Of a stretch of DNA of 64,000 nucleotides, positions 8,983 to 17,697 are shown piece after piece. This DNA comes from Paraburkholderia caledonica NBRC 102488 (GTDB lineage Bacteria > Pseudomonadota > Gammaproteobacteria > Burkholderiales > Burkholderiaceae): assembly GCF_000685095.1 (NCBI RefSeq), contig NZ_BAYE01000001.1, positions 248,001 to 312,000 on the forward strand. The letters run 5' to 3'. Each line of letters starts with the position of its first letter. The stretch's first letter is position 1. The translations under genes and the position numbers were made by a program. The notes beneath the pieces are model-generated. The model had not been told where the DNA came from. It made no database searches and saw nothing but the letters and a program-made list of their open reading frames with translations.

Positions 8983-10038
8983 ATGCGCGAAGTTCCTCCT
9001 CTTCATTCACGTCCATTCATGCCCCACGCGACCAGCCCAACCGACCCGAACCATCCGGGCGATCCGCTGAATACTATCGCCGGAGAAGCAGTCGCCCTGC
9101 TGTCACGGCTCGCCGACAACGATGCCGTCGTGCGCCGCATTGCGCTGATCGAACTCGCCGATCTCGAGGATGCCTGCGTGATAGCGCCCATCGTCGCGGC
9201 ATTACGGCGCGACACCTCGCCCGAGGTGCGCGCCGAGGCGGCCCGTTTGCTCGCTTCATGGGAGCGCGACGACGTGGTGAGCGCTCTGTGCAACGCATTG
9301 CTCGATCGTGACACACAGGTTCGCGCGAGCGCCGCACAGAGCCTGTCGGAACTCAAGCAGCCGTCCTCTGGCGCGATACTGCTCGACTGGTTGAAGCAAC
9401 CCGACCCATTCGTGCGATCGGCGTTGTTGCGCGCGCTGCGCGAACTCCGCGTGACGGACGCGCTCGCACCCGCGCTGCAGGCACTCACCGACGCGGACGC
9501 CGACGTGCGCGCCGAAGCCGTCGGCGTGTTGGGATGGTTGAAGAATTCGATTGCGCTTAACCCGTTGGCATCCGTTGCGACCGGCGACGCCGATGCATCG
9601 ATCCGGCGCGCTGCGACAGCGGCGCTCGGCTTCGCGCCGCCGGCCCACGCCGAGACAACCGCAGCGCTCCTCACCGCCCTGCACGACGACGCCTGGCAGG
9701 TGCGCGAAGTAGCTGCCACGACGCTCGGCAAACTGCGCGTCGCCGAATCGCGCAACGCGCTGATCGAAGCGCTCGACGACACCTACTGGCAAGTACGTTT
9801 GCGAGCACTGCGCGCGTTGGGTCAGATCGGCGACGCCGCCAGCGCAACGCACGTCGCCGCCCTGCTCTCTCATCCGGTTAGCAATGTGCGGAAGGAAGCC
9901 GCGCTTGCGCTCGGCGAAATCGGCGAAATCAGCGATGCGCAGATGCTCACAGCTCTCGAAGCTGCAGGAACCGACGCGGACCCGGAAGTACGCAAGGCAG
10001 TGCGGATCGCGCTGACCCAGATCGCCGGGCGCCGGTGA
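8983..10038 (+). CDS. HEAT-repeat (PBS lyase HEAT-like) protein
   Basis: 351 residues made almost entirely of about nine to ten 31-residue HEAT-like helical repeats. These show recurring motifs such as SPEVRAEAARLLASWE, DADVRAEAVGVLGWL, DDAWQVREVAATTLGKL, DTYWQVRLRALRALGQIG and SNVRKEAALALGEIGE. Such solenoids act as protein-binding scaffolds or as chromophore/cofactor lyase-like factors. The chosen ATG is 4 bases after the ferredoxin stop; an in-frame ATG at 9019 would remove twelve residues. The gene overlaps the DUF971 gene by one base. Context suggests a scaffold, maturation or activity factor for the flavoprotein-ferredoxin pair. No signal peptide is seen. Confidence 0.85.
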   Translation: MREVPPLHSRPFMPHATSPTDPNHPGDPLNTIAGEAVALLSRLADNDAVVRRIALIELADLEDACVIAPIVAALRRDTSPEVRAEAARLLASWERDDVVSALCNALLDRDTQVRASAAQSLSELKQPSSGAILLDWLKQPDPFVRSALLRALRELRVTDALAPALQALTDADADVRAEAVGVLGWLKNSIALNPLASVATGDADASIRRAATAALGFAPPAHAETTAALLTALHDDAWQVREVAATTLGKLRVAESRNALIEALDDTYWQVRLRALRALGQIGDAASATHVAALLSHPVSNVRKEAALALGEIGEISDAQMLTALEAAGTDADPEVRKAVRIALTQIAGRR

Positions 10039-10361
10039 TGAACGCGCCCGAGCTGGTGGCGATCGACGCGGCTAGCGCACGCCTATCCATGCGCTGGCCG
10101 GACGGTGCGGTCTGCGAGTTGCCGTTTGCGTTGCTGCGCTCGGCATGTATGTGTGCACAGTGTCGCAAGCGCAAGCTCGATGGAGAGACGCCGTTATCGT
10201 CACCCTACGTGAAGCTGCTCGACGCGCGGCCGTCGGGTTACGGTCTGCAACTGGTGTTCGACGACGGACATGAGCGCGGAATCTTCCCGTGGATTTATCT
10301 GGAGCGGCTCGCAAGGGATCAGCAGAACGCGGCGGATCATCAGCAATCGAGAACGCTATAG
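10038..10361 (+). CDS. DUF971 (gamma-butyrobetaine hydroxylase N-terminal-like) protein
   Basis: 107 residues from the ATG that shares a base with the HEAT-protein stop (TGATG). It has the DUF971 layout: strand-rich LSMRWPDGAVCELPFALLR, a cysteine cluster C-x-C-x2-C (CMCAQC), then YGLQLVFDDGHERGIFPWIYLE. The Cys cluster plus the His in DDGH matches the Cys3His metal site of the GBBH N-terminal domain. Related domains are also found fused to Fe-S carrier ATPases such as HCF101. That makes a metal or Fe-S role plausible, by inference. Probable last gene of the operon. Confidence 0.85.
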   Translation: MNAPELVAIDAASARLSMRWPDGAVCELPFALLRSACMCAQCRKRKLDGETPLSSPYVKLLDARPSGYGLQLVFDDGHERGIFPWIYLERLARDQQNAADHQQSRTL

Positions 10362-10379
10362 CGGGAGCCGCCCGGTTAA

Positions 10380-10886
10380 ATGAGAATCCTCCCATTTTTG
10401 CGACGCACTCGCGCACAGATACTCGTCGATCAGACAGGCGCACCGGCGCACATAACGATGAGACAGGCAATGAAAGTGTTTTTGTTGAGCGACCTCGTCG
10501 CTCACGAACTGGTGTCCATGCAGATCGACGAGAAGTGGCTCTCATTTGCGCATTTCACAGAGTCGGCGCAGCTTTGGGTCTCGCGTCATGCACCTGAACT
10601 TGAGCTTTCGGAAGCGTTCCTTCAGGAGATCGAACTTGAGGTTCTGCAGATTGCAACCCAACTCTCCGACAACCCGATGGCTCAGGAAGACTACTTGCAA
10701 TCACCACGCCGATTCGACGATCTTCTGACAGCCAACTACACGCATCCTCTGGGCGAACAAGCGCTGTCCGCAACGCTTGCGGCGTGTCGCGAAAAGGGTT
10801 CCTGCGGTGCTATATGCGCAGCACTGAATGACCGCGCGCCGCGCAAGGCGCCGCTTTCCGTGACCACGCGGCTGCGCAGGCCTTGA
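10380..10886 (+). CDS. Hypothetical protein, no family recognised
   Basis: Up to 168 residues. The core from about residue 31 (MKVFLLSDLVAHELVSMQID, then an acidic helical stretch ELELSEAFLQEIELEVLQIA) looks like a real soluble protein. The C-terminal part has two cysteines (CREKGSCGAIC) and a basic end. Starts at 10380, 10458 and 10470 are all possible; the last has a better-spaced AGG upstream. It begins about 18 bases after the DUF971 stop but lacks the same codon bias, so it may not belong to that operon. Whether the first 30 residues are translated is unclear. Confidence 0.5.
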   Translation: MRILPFLRRTRAQILVDQTGAPAHITMRQAMKVFLLSDLVAHELVSMQIDEKWLSFAHFTESAQLWVSRHAPELELSEAFLQEIELEVLQIATQLSDNPMAQEDYLQSPRRFDDLLTANYTHPLGEQALSATLAACREKGSCGAICAALNDRAPRKAPLSVTTRLRRP

Positions 10887-10958
10887 CTTGTCGGCAAGCT
10901 GTTCCGTGCCGCAGGCGGTGTACCGATGCAGTGCCTAATCTCCGGTTCAAACTTGATC

Positions 10959-11606
10959 TCAGTGACCATCACATATTGATTTCGTAAGCGTGATGCGTTT
11001 CCTGAAGGCGAGTCGCGTCCATGTCACTCCGCTATTGCGGTTTGTCTGTTGGATCGGCGGCGTTGCAACACAAAGCACAGCTTGCAAACCCGCAACGCGT
11101 GCAAGCTCGATCGTTTCTTCTGGCGCCACGTCGAACATGCGTCGCCCGCGCGGAACGGGCCCATGGCGCAGCGACATGATCGACACGCCATCGTCTCGCA
11201 GAAGAGAACTTGCGTTCGGCATAGCACGGCACCGCTGTTCGTAATCGAGATGCATCCATACCGCGGTCAGCATTACCGCCTCGAAAGCTTCGTTCATCGA
11301 AGTAATAATGCGCAGATCGGGAAGACTGTCGTCAATCCATTCGATGCGCGATGACCGGTGCAAATTGATGGCTGCAGTCCGCAGTTCGCTGACCGGTTCG
11401 ACGGCTACCACCGTGTGCCCCATCGCCGCTAGCGCAGCCGCATCCGTTCCGATCCCCGCACCAATGTCGAGGACGCGCGACGGAGCGTCCGGCAACACAT
11501 GTACAACCTGAGAGTGGTGGTCGGCGAATGAGATGCTCTGCCATCGCCGGATAAGGCTCTCCGCTTCTTGCGCATAGCCTTCGGTGCCACTGACCTTAAC
11601 GAGCAT
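10959..11606 (-). CDS. SAM-dependent methyltransferase (class I)
   Basis: 215 residues with a Rossmann methyltransferase core: motif I RVLDIGAGIGTDAAALAA at about residues 42-59, an acidic end of strand 2 (VVAVEP), and AVMLTAVWMHLDYEQR around the motif IV position. The FRKR-rich C-terminus follows a short cap. The substrate cannot be told from sequence. The gene faces away from tRNA-Ser and has weaker codon bias than its neighbours, as does the hypothetical ORF at 10380. The start is preceded by noncoding sequence. Confidence 0.8.
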   Translation of the reverse strand: MLVKVSGTEGYAQEAESLIRRWQSISFADHHSQVVHVLPDAPSRVLDIGAGIGTDAAALAAMGHTVVAVEPVSELRTAAINLHRSSRIEWIDDSLPDLRIITSMNEAFEAVMLTAVWMHLDYEQRCRAMPNASSLLRDDGVSIMSLRHGPVPRGRRMFDVAPEETIELARVAGLQAVLCVATPPIQQTNRNSGVTWTRLAFRKRITLTKSICDGH

Positions 11607-11977
11607 TGACAGTGCCTCGTTTCGACGGGTTTGCCGGATCGTCCGCCTTGCCTTTCAAGCTGGCTCCAAGCAGGCGCATCTAGCGAAAAGCAGCTTCTAG
11701 GTGCCGTGTTCGCGCGGTTGTACGACGCGGGGCCGGGAACGTGCCACGAGCGGCCGGGCGTTACACCGGCTGCTATGTCCGCGCCACTGTGTCGGGCGAT
11801 TTCTCCGACCATACGCTGGCGAGTGATGCGGACCTTCACACCTGCAAAGCAGGCACCCGTGGGTGCTTATTTTGCGCCGTTCTCGCTGACGCGGCATGGG
11901 CGAGGTTGCGAAACGTTGGCACAACGCATACGGGTGCATTTCGCACGTTGAGCCCTCCCCTTGTGCGACCGACAAAA
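11607..11977. other. Gene-free stretch between the methyltransferase and the tRNA-Ser terminator
   Basis: About 370 bases with no convincing gene on either strand. Open frames here have no recognisable motif and no ribosome-binding site. The promoter of the minus-strand methyltransferase is expected here, but no strong -35/-10 pair was picked out. Confidence 0.5.
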
Positions 11978-11980
11978 CAA

Positions 11981-12012
11981 AAACCCCGTAAGTCTTCCGA
12001 CTTACGGGGTTT
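11981..12012 (-). terminator. Rho-independent terminator of tRNA-Ser
   Basis: A perfect 14-bp inverted repeat (AAACCCCGTAAGTC / GACTTACGGGGTTT) surrounds a 4-base loop (11995-11998). On the minus strand it is followed by further T-rich sequence. It starts 13 bases beyond the CCA end of the tRNA. Confidence 0.93.
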
Positions 12013-12024
12013 CGCCACCATCAC

Positions 12025-12118
12025 TGGCGGAGACGGAGGGATTCGAACCCTCGATCCAGGTTTTGGCCCAGATGCTCCCTTAGCAGGGGAGTGCCTTCGA
12101 CCTCTCGGCCACGTCTCC
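12025..12118 (-). tRNA. tRNA-Ser (anticodon GCU)
   Basis: A 94-base class II tRNA read from the minus strand. The acceptor arm GGAGACG pairs with CGTCTCC, followed by discriminator G and an encoded CCA (12025-12027). The anticodon arm is CTCCC-CTGCTAA-GGGAG with anticodon GCT, decoding AGC/AGU. A long variable arm (CATCTGGGCC...ACCTGGATC region) and the T arm GAGGG-TTCGAAT-CCCTC are typical of serine tRNA. Confidence 0.97.
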
Positions 12119-12307
12119 CAAACTTTCGGTCGCGCAGGGAGTCAGCGCGACGAAGCCAAGATAATAGCGGGCCGAACAGCCAAGGTCAATGTCTGACGAA
12201 CGCTTTTTGTGCCAATCTCGTCATTGAATTGCCATTTTGTTCGCGCAGCCGCACAAACAGACATCAACGAGCGCAGTGCTTCTGTACGCCCCGGCGTTTG
12301 CGACGAA

Positions 12308-13558
12308 TTACGCCTGATCCAGTTCGAACGCCTTATGCAGCGCGCGCACCGCGAGCTCCATGTACTTCTCGTCGATCAGCACCGAAATCTTGATTTCGGA
12401 CGTGGAGATCATCTGGATATTGATGCCCTCTTCCGACAGCGTGCGGAACATCGTGCTCGCGATGCCCACGTGCGAACGCATGCCCACGCCCACCACCGAG
12501 ACCTTCGACACCTTCGGATCGCCCAGCACCTGCTCGGCCTGAACGTGGCCCTTCACCTGGTTCGTGAGAATGTCCATGGCGCGCTGATAATCGCCGCGGC
12601 CCACCGTGAACGTGAAAGCCGTTTTGCCTTCGACGCTCTGGTTCTGGATGATCATGTCGACGTCGATGTTCGCGTCCGCCACCGGGCCGAGAATCTGATA
12701 CGCAATGCCCGGCTTGTCGGGCACACCCATCACGGCGATGCGAGCTTCGTCGCGCTGAAACGCGATACCCGAGATGACTGCTTTTTCCATGGTCTCGTCT
12801 TCTTCAAAAGTAATCAGGGTGCCCGACTTCATTTCAGCGTCGAGCGGGATGAGCGGATCGGTCAGGCTCGACAGCACGCGCGTCTTGACCTGATATTTGC
12901 CGGCGAATTCCACCGAGCGGATCTGCAACACCTTGGAACCCAGGCTTGCCATTTCCAGCATTTCTTCGAACGTCACGCGGTCGAGGCGGCGTGCCTCTTC
13001 GACCACGCGCGGGTCGGTGGTGTACACGCCGTCGACGTCCGTATAAATCAGGCACTCGTCCGCCTTCAACGCAGCAGCGACCGCGACCGCCGAGGTATCG
13101 GAACCGCCGCGGCCGAGCGTGGTGATATTGCCGTCAGGATCGATACCCTGGAAGCCCGTGATCACCACCACCTTGCCCGCGTCGAGATCGCGCAGAACGC
13201 GTTCGCCGTCGATCTCGCTGATGCGCGCTTTGGTGAACGCACTGTCTGTCCTGACCGGCACTTGCCAGCCGGCGTAGCTGACCGCGTCGACGCCGGCTTC
13301 CTGCAACGCGATGGCGAGCAGACCCGAACTGACCTGCTCGCCCGTGGCGGCGATCATGTCGAGTTCGCGCGGGCTGGGCTGGGTCGTGATCTCTTTCGCG
13401 AGGCCGAGCAGACGGTTCGTTTCGCCGGACATTGCCGACGGCACGACTACCATCTTGTGACCGGCCTTATGCCATTTCGCGACGCGCTTGGCGACGTTCT
13501 TGATGCGCTCGACCGAGCCCATCGAAGTGCCGCCGTATTTATGTACGATGAGTGCCAT
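12308..13558 (-). CDS. lysC: Aspartokinase
   Basis: Phosphorylates aspartate in the first step towards lysine, threonine, methionine and diaminopimelate. 416 residues. The kinase domain (1 to about 230) opens with [15 protein letters not shown], the K-x-GGTS motif, and has [11 protein letters not shown] and [11 protein letters not shown]. Two C-terminal ACT domains (about 265-416) give feedback control, probably by lysine and threonine. Length fits the Burkholderia-type single aspartokinase. It lies alone between tRNA-Ser and tilS, with 409 bases of noncoding sequence upstream. Confidence 0.96.
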   Translation of the reverse strand: MALIVHKYGGTSMGSVERIKNVAKRVAKWHKAGHKMVVVPSAMSGETNRLLGLAKEITTQPSPRELDMIAATGEQVSSGLLAIALQEAGVDAVSYAGWQVPVRTDSAFTKARISEIDGERVLRDLDAGKVVVITGFQGIDPDGNITTLGRGGSDTSAVAVAAALKADECLIYTDVDGVYTTDPRVVEEARRLDRVTFEEMLEMASLGSKVLQIRSVEFAGKYQVKTRVLSSLTDPLIPLDAEMKSGTLITFEEDETMEKAVISGIAFQRDEARIAVMGVPDKPGIAYQILGPVADANIDVDMIIQNQSVEGKTAFTFTVGRGDYQRAMDILTNQVKGHVQAEQVLGDPKVSKVSVVGVGMRSHVGIASTMFRTLSEEGINIQMISTSEIKISVLIDEKYMELAVRALHKAFELDQA

Positions 13559-13967
13559 TGTCGTTCTGAACTGGAGGAGAAACCGCGCTGGCGCGCTCGC
13601 GACGACCGCACAAAAGCACAGGGGCGCAACGTCTCGTGAACGGCGGCAAAGTGTGTGGCGGCGTAGATGCAGCGCGCGTGCAGCACGCGCGGATTTGCCC
13701 GTGATTGATCGCTAATGGCTTACCGGAAAATTCGGATCACGATCGGAAAACCGACAAAAGCGACGGCAAAAGCGGGTCGGGCAAACAAGTTAACGTACCC
13801 GATCGTACGCAAAAAGACAAGCCGCGCAGCCCGCGGCGACGCTTGCAACGCCGCCGGCAAACGCTTGCAGCGCGCACCTCAGCACCTTTTTTCGTCGCCT
13901 CGTTCGAACCGGTACTCGCGCCCTATTTGAAGACTCAACGGTGGTGACCGTGCGACCGACCGGCCGG
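13559..13967. other. Noncoding gap between lysC and tilS
   Basis: About 409 bases with no supported gene. A small open frame on the plus strand at 13715-13930 encodes only a basic, low-complexity peptide without motif and is judged spurious. The lysC promoter must lie here. No riboswitch-like structure was recognised by eye. Confidence 0.5.
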
Positions 13968-15416
13968 TCAGGCGATCAGCAGATCCTCGCGCCAGACGAT
14001 CGTTATGCAGGCCTCGTCGGGCGGCATTTTTGCCGGCAACGCCGCGCGATTGACGCCGAGCAACGGCACGAACAGCAGTTCATCGCCGATATACAGCAGC
14101 GGCACTTCGCGCTTCCATGCGGGAATGCCGCGTTCCTGGAACAGGTTCTTCAGCGTCCGACTCGGCGCGCCGGGCGCATCGCTCGTGCGCAGGCGTTCGC
14201 CGCCGCTGCGCGCACGCGCGCTGAGCAACTCACGCTGTAAGACACTAATGGGAATCGCATCGGATAAAGCAGTGCTAGTCGACGGAGCCGCCTCTACCGC
14301 TTCAAACACGAACGTGCCGCGCCATTGCGGCAAACGCCACGTCGCTTCGCCGTGCCAGGCAAGTTCGCTGACCTCGCGTTCGACGATCGCCGACTCGTCG
14401 GCGGGGTCGCTGCTATCGCCGGCTTCCCAGTACACGAGTCCCCGATAGCTGCGCAACGCGTGCCCTGCGTGGTCGATACGCAAGCGGTGTCCATCGCCGC
14501 CCGCGCCTACTTCACGCAGTTGACGCAGCGCGTCGCCAAGACGCGCGCTCGATGCGGCGACGAAGCCCTGCGAGCGCATCCAGTAGCGCATCAGGTTGAG
14601 CGCGCGGTCGTCGTCGAGCGCGATGAGTGCGTCGTGAGAGAGCGCCCGGCCGTCGTCGCGCGAGACGATGTCGAGGTCGATACGCGCCAGTTCGTCCAGC
14701 AAGCGTTGCGCCGCCGCGGCGTGCGACGCGGTGCGGGCGAGCGCATCGCGGAAACCGGGAAAGTGCACGGCCAACGCAGGCGTGACGTGGTGGCGCAGCG
14801 CGTTGCGTGCATAGCGCGTGTCCGCGTTCGATTCGTCGTCGATCCAGCGCAGATGGCGCACGCTCGCGTATTGTTCGAGTTGCGCACGCAGCAGATGAAG
14901 CAAGGGCCGCACGCGCACCGCCGCTGCACCCGAAGGCGAAGACTCCCGCGCCATGGCCGCGAGACCTGCGAGGCCAGCGCCGCGCAGCAGTTGCAGCAGC
15001 ACGGTTTCGGCCTGATCGTCCGCATGCTGCGCGAGCCATAGCGAATGAACGCCATGCTCTGCGCAAAGCGCGTCAAGCGCGCGATAGCGGGCCTCGCGCG
15101 CGGCGGCCTCCACGCTGACACCTGCATCGCGCGACACCTCGACGCGCCGCACCGCGAACTCGACGCCGCGTTCCAGCGCAAACGCATCACAATGCGCGAG
15201 CCACGCATCGGCGTTCGCGCTCAAGCCGTGATGCACATGAAGCGCCACGCAACGCGACGCGCCCGCAACACGCACGGCTGCATCGAGCAGCACGCTCGAA
15301 TCGACGCCGCCGCTGAACGCGACCGCAATCCGGGCGTGAGAAGGCAAAGCGGCAAGCGCGGCGCTGATCGCCTCGAGAACGAGGCGATCAGCGGGCGATT
15401 CGGCTGGAGGAGTCAC
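13968..15416 (-). CDS. tilS: tRNA(Ile)-lysidine synthetase
   Basis: Converts C34 of tRNA-Ile(CAU) to lysidine with ATP and lysine so that the tRNA reads AUA. 482 residues. The N-terminal PP-loop ATPase carries AVAFSGGVDSSVLLDA at about residues 28-43, then LHVHHGLSANADAW and AQHADDQAETVLLQLLRGAG, all hallmark TilS segments. The C-terminal substrate-binding domain includes SGGERLR and LKNLFQERGIPAWKRE. It follows accA on the same strand after 59 bases, a common beta-proteobacterial pairing. Confidence 0.96.
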   Translation of the reverse strand: MTPPAESPADRLVLEAISAALAALPSHARIAVAFSGGVDSSVLLDAAVRVAGASRCVALHVHHGLSANADAWLAHCDAFALERGVEFAVRRVEVSRDAGVSVEAAAREARYRALDALCAEHGVHSLWLAQHADDQAETVLLQLLRGAGLAGLAAMARESSPSGAAAVRVRPLLHLLRAQLEQYASVRHLRWIDDESNADTRYARNALRHHVTPALAVHFPGFRDALARTASHAAAAQRLLDELARIDLDIVSRDDGRALSHDALIALDDDRALNLMRYWMRSQGFVAASSARLGDALRQLREVGAGGDGHRLRIDHAGHALRSYRGLVYWEAGDSSDPADESAIVEREVSELAWHGEATWRLPQWRGTFVFEAVEAAPSTSTALSDAIPISVLQRELLSARARSGGERLRTSDAPGAPSRTLKNLFQERGIPAWKREVPLLYIGDELLFVPLLGVNRAALPAKMPPDEACITIVWREDLLIA

Positions 15417-15475
15417 GTCGTTCGGCGCAGTATTAACGCGTCATGCGCCGATGGACAAAGGGAGAACGCACGGGC

Positions 15476-16447
15476 TTAGGCGCCCGGCGTCGTCTCCTTG
15501 AACTTGCCGTATGACATCAGGCGTTCGAAACGGCGTTGACGCAGGTCATTGATGCTCATGCCCTGGAACTGGCGCAGCGAATCGGCAAGCGCGCGGCGCA
15601 GCATGGCAGCCATGCCCTTCGGATCGCGATGCGCGCCGCCGAGCGGCTCGTTGACGATCTTGTCGATCAGGCCGAGCGCTTTCAGACGATGCGCGGTGAG
15701 GCCGAGCGCTTCCGCTGCTTCCGGCGCTTTCGCCGCGCTCTTCCACAGAATCGACGCGCAGCCTTCCGGCGAGATCACCGAATAGGTCGAAAATTGCAGC
15801 ATCAGCACGCTGTCGCCGACCGCGATGGCCAGTGCGCCGCCCGAACCGCCTTCGCCGATGATGGTTGCGATCAGCGGCGTTTTCAGTTCTGCCATCACAT
15901 ACAGGTTGCGGCCGATGGCTTCCGACTGCCCGCGCTCTTCGGCACCGATGCCGGGATAAGCGCCCGGCGTATCGATGAACGTGAAAATCGGCAGGCTGAA
16001 TTTTTCGGCGAGACGCATGAGACGCTCGGCCTTGCGATAGCCTTCAGGACGCGGCATGCCGAAGTTGCGCAGCGCGCGCTCTTTCGTGTCGCGACCCTTC
16101 TGATGACCGATCACCATGCAGGCCTGACCGTTGAAACGCGCGAGGCCGCCCACGATCGACAGGTCGTCCGCATAGTGGCGGTCGCCGTGCAGTTCGTGGA
16201 AATCGGTGAAGAGCTCATTCACATAGTCGAATGTGTACGGGCGCTGCGGATGCCGGGCGATTTGCGAAACCTGCCACGGCGTGAGGTTCGCGTACAGATC
16301 TTTGGTGAGCTGCTGGCTTTTCTTGGACAGCCGCTCGATCTCTTCCGAAATATCGACGGCCGAATCGTCCTGCACGAAGCGCAATTCTTCGATCTTTGCT
16401 TCGAGTTCAGCGATCGGCTGTTCGAAATCCAGAAAGGTGGTCTTCAT
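15476..16447 (-). CDS. accA: Acetyl-CoA carboxylase, carboxyltransferase subunit alpha
   Basis: 323 residues. With AccD it moves the carboxyl group from biotin-BCCP to acetyl-CoA, making malonyl-CoA for fatty-acid synthesis. It starts [20 protein letters not shown] as usual and contains the crotonase-like region [20 protein letters not shown], the oxyanion-hole region [16 protein letters not shown], and [18 protein letters not shown]. Length equals the family norm. Likely transcribed with tilS. Confidence 0.97.
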   Translation of the reverse strand: MKTTFLDFEQPIAELEAKIEELRFVQDDSAVDISEEIERLSKKSQQLTKDLYANLTPWQVSQIARHPQRPYTFDYVNELFTDFHELHGDRHYADDLSIVGGLARFNGQACMVIGHQKGRDTKERALRNFGMPRPEGYRKAERLMRLAEKFSLPIFTFIDTPGAYPGIGAEERGQSEAIGRNLYVMAELKTPLIATIIGEGGSGGALAIAVGDSVLMLQFSTYSVISPEGCASILWKSAAKAPEAAEALGLTAHRLKALGLIDKIVNEPLGGAHRDPKGMAAMLRRALADSLRQFQGMSINDLRQRRFERLMSYGKFKETTPGA

Positions 16448-16570
16448 TGGTTTTAATCCTTGGACTTACCGGCAGCGCGTATTCTAACCGCGCTCGCCGA
16501 TGTCTAAACCACTTCGCAACTATCAAAATCCAACAATTGATAGCTGCAAAGCGGCATCGCTTCGATTGTT

Positions 16571-17650
16571 TCAGTAGGCGACCGGCAATGGGTCAAGACT
16601 ACGCCACATGTACCAGGTGGCGACGGTGCGCCACGGCTCCCAGTTCGCTGCGACCTCGCGCGCTTCGCTGCGCGTGACGGGCTCGCCGCTAAAATAATTG
16701 ACGCTGATCGCGCGAATCAGACCGAGGTCGTCGAGCGGCAGCACGTCCGGACGCGACAGGTTGAAGATCAGGAACATCTCCGCAGTCCAGCGGCCGATGC
16801 CGCGAATTTGCGTGAGTTCGGCGATCACCGCCTCGTCTTCCATCGACCTCCACTTGCCGACGTGCAGCGCACCGGAAACGAAGTGCTGCGCGAGATCGAG
16901 CACGTACTCCGCCTTGCGTCTCGACAAGCCGCAGGCGGTCAGCTTTTCCTGTCCCAGCTTGATGAACTGCTGCGGCACGAGCTTCGGACACGCGGCCGCG
17001 ACTTTCGCCCAAACGGCCTGTGCGGACGCCACCGAAATCTGCTGACCGACGACCGAGCGCGCGAGCGTGACAAACGGGTCGCCCCGACTCAGAAGATGCA
17101 CCGGACCGAACTTCGGAATCAGCTTCTTCAGAATACGATCGCGCTTGACGAGATCGGCGCACGCCTTGTCCCAGTAGTCGGGACGCGTCACTTCGGGCGC
17201 GAGGCCGCCGATCTGCACCGGCACCGCGACTTCGCTTGCGCTCGCCGCTTCGCCGCCCGCCGCGGACGACGCACGCGTCTTGCGCACGATCTCGCCTGCC
17301 TCGCCCTCTTGCGCCTTCGCGACGCGCGCGATTTCCTGCACGTCGCCTGCAAGTTCCGCGGGCAATGCGCCGTTGCTGCTGCCGCTATCCGAGCGCGACG
17401 TTCTGCCCGACGATGCTTTCCCGCGTTTCGCAACCGGCGCGTGCACGGACGTGCCGTTGAGCGCACGTTTGACCGCGGTCTTTTTCGACGCGCCGGCCGC
17501 GGTTTTCGCCGCCGCCCCCGCGCCTTTCGACGATGCCTCTTTCACCGCGCCGCTCGCCGTGCGAGCCGACGTTCGAGTCGACTTCGGTGCGGCTGCTGCG
17601 TTTGTTTGAGACGTGGCTCGTTTAGCCGGCGTCTTCGTGGCCGTTGCCAT
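16571..17650 (-). CDS. DNA-3-methyladenine glycosylase (AlkA-type) with histone-H1-like N-terminal tail
   Basis: 359 residues in two parts. Residues 1 to about 140 are a low-complexity tail rich in Ala, Lys, Thr, Ser and Arg (for example KTPAKRATSQTNAAAAPKST) resembling eukaryotic H1 or Burkholderia H1-like proteins. Residues about 150-359 are a HhH-GPD base-excision glycosylase: VKRDRILKKLIPKFGP, VVGQQISVASAQAVWAK, the helix-hairpin-helix IRGIGRWTAEMFLIF and catalytic-region Asp in DVLPLDDLGLIRAI. It would excise alkylated bases. The tail is probably a nonspecific DNA-binding extension. It lies 47 bases downstream of cysS on the same strand. Confidence 0.9.
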   Translation of the reverse strand: MATATKTPAKRATSQTNAAAAPKSTRTSARTASGAVKEASSKGAGAAAKTAAGASKKTAVKRALNGTSVHAPVAKRGKASSGRTSRSDSGSSNGALPAELAGDVQEIARVAKAQEGEAGEIVRKTRASSAAGGEAASASEVAVPVQIGGLAPEVTRPDYWDKACADLVKRDRILKKLIPKFGPVHLLSRGDPFVTLARSVVGQQISVASAQAVWAKVAAACPKLVPQQFIKLGQEKLTACGLSRRKAEYVLDLAQHFVSGALHVGKWRSMEDEAVIAELTQIRGIGRWTAEMFLIFNLSRPDVLPLDDLGLIRAISVNYFSGEPVTRSEAREVAANWEPWRTVATWYMWRSLDPLPVAY

Positions 17651-17697
17651 CCTGCCTCCTGCCTGGCGAGTCGTTCAGAGGGAAGTACGAGGTGCGC

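Noticed and set aside
12025..12118. tRNA-Ser as the end of a genomic island
   Set aside because: No integrase, transposase or second copy of the tRNA 3' end was seen nearby. The two weakly biased genes alone do not establish an island.
12209..13639. 476-codon plus-strand frame opposite lysC
   Set aside because: Aspartokinase on the minus strand is unmistakable, and the frame also crosses into its promoter region.
13715..13930. 71-codon plus-strand ORF upstream of lysC
   Set aside because: Basic, low-complexity product with no recognisable domain. The region must hold the lysC promoter.
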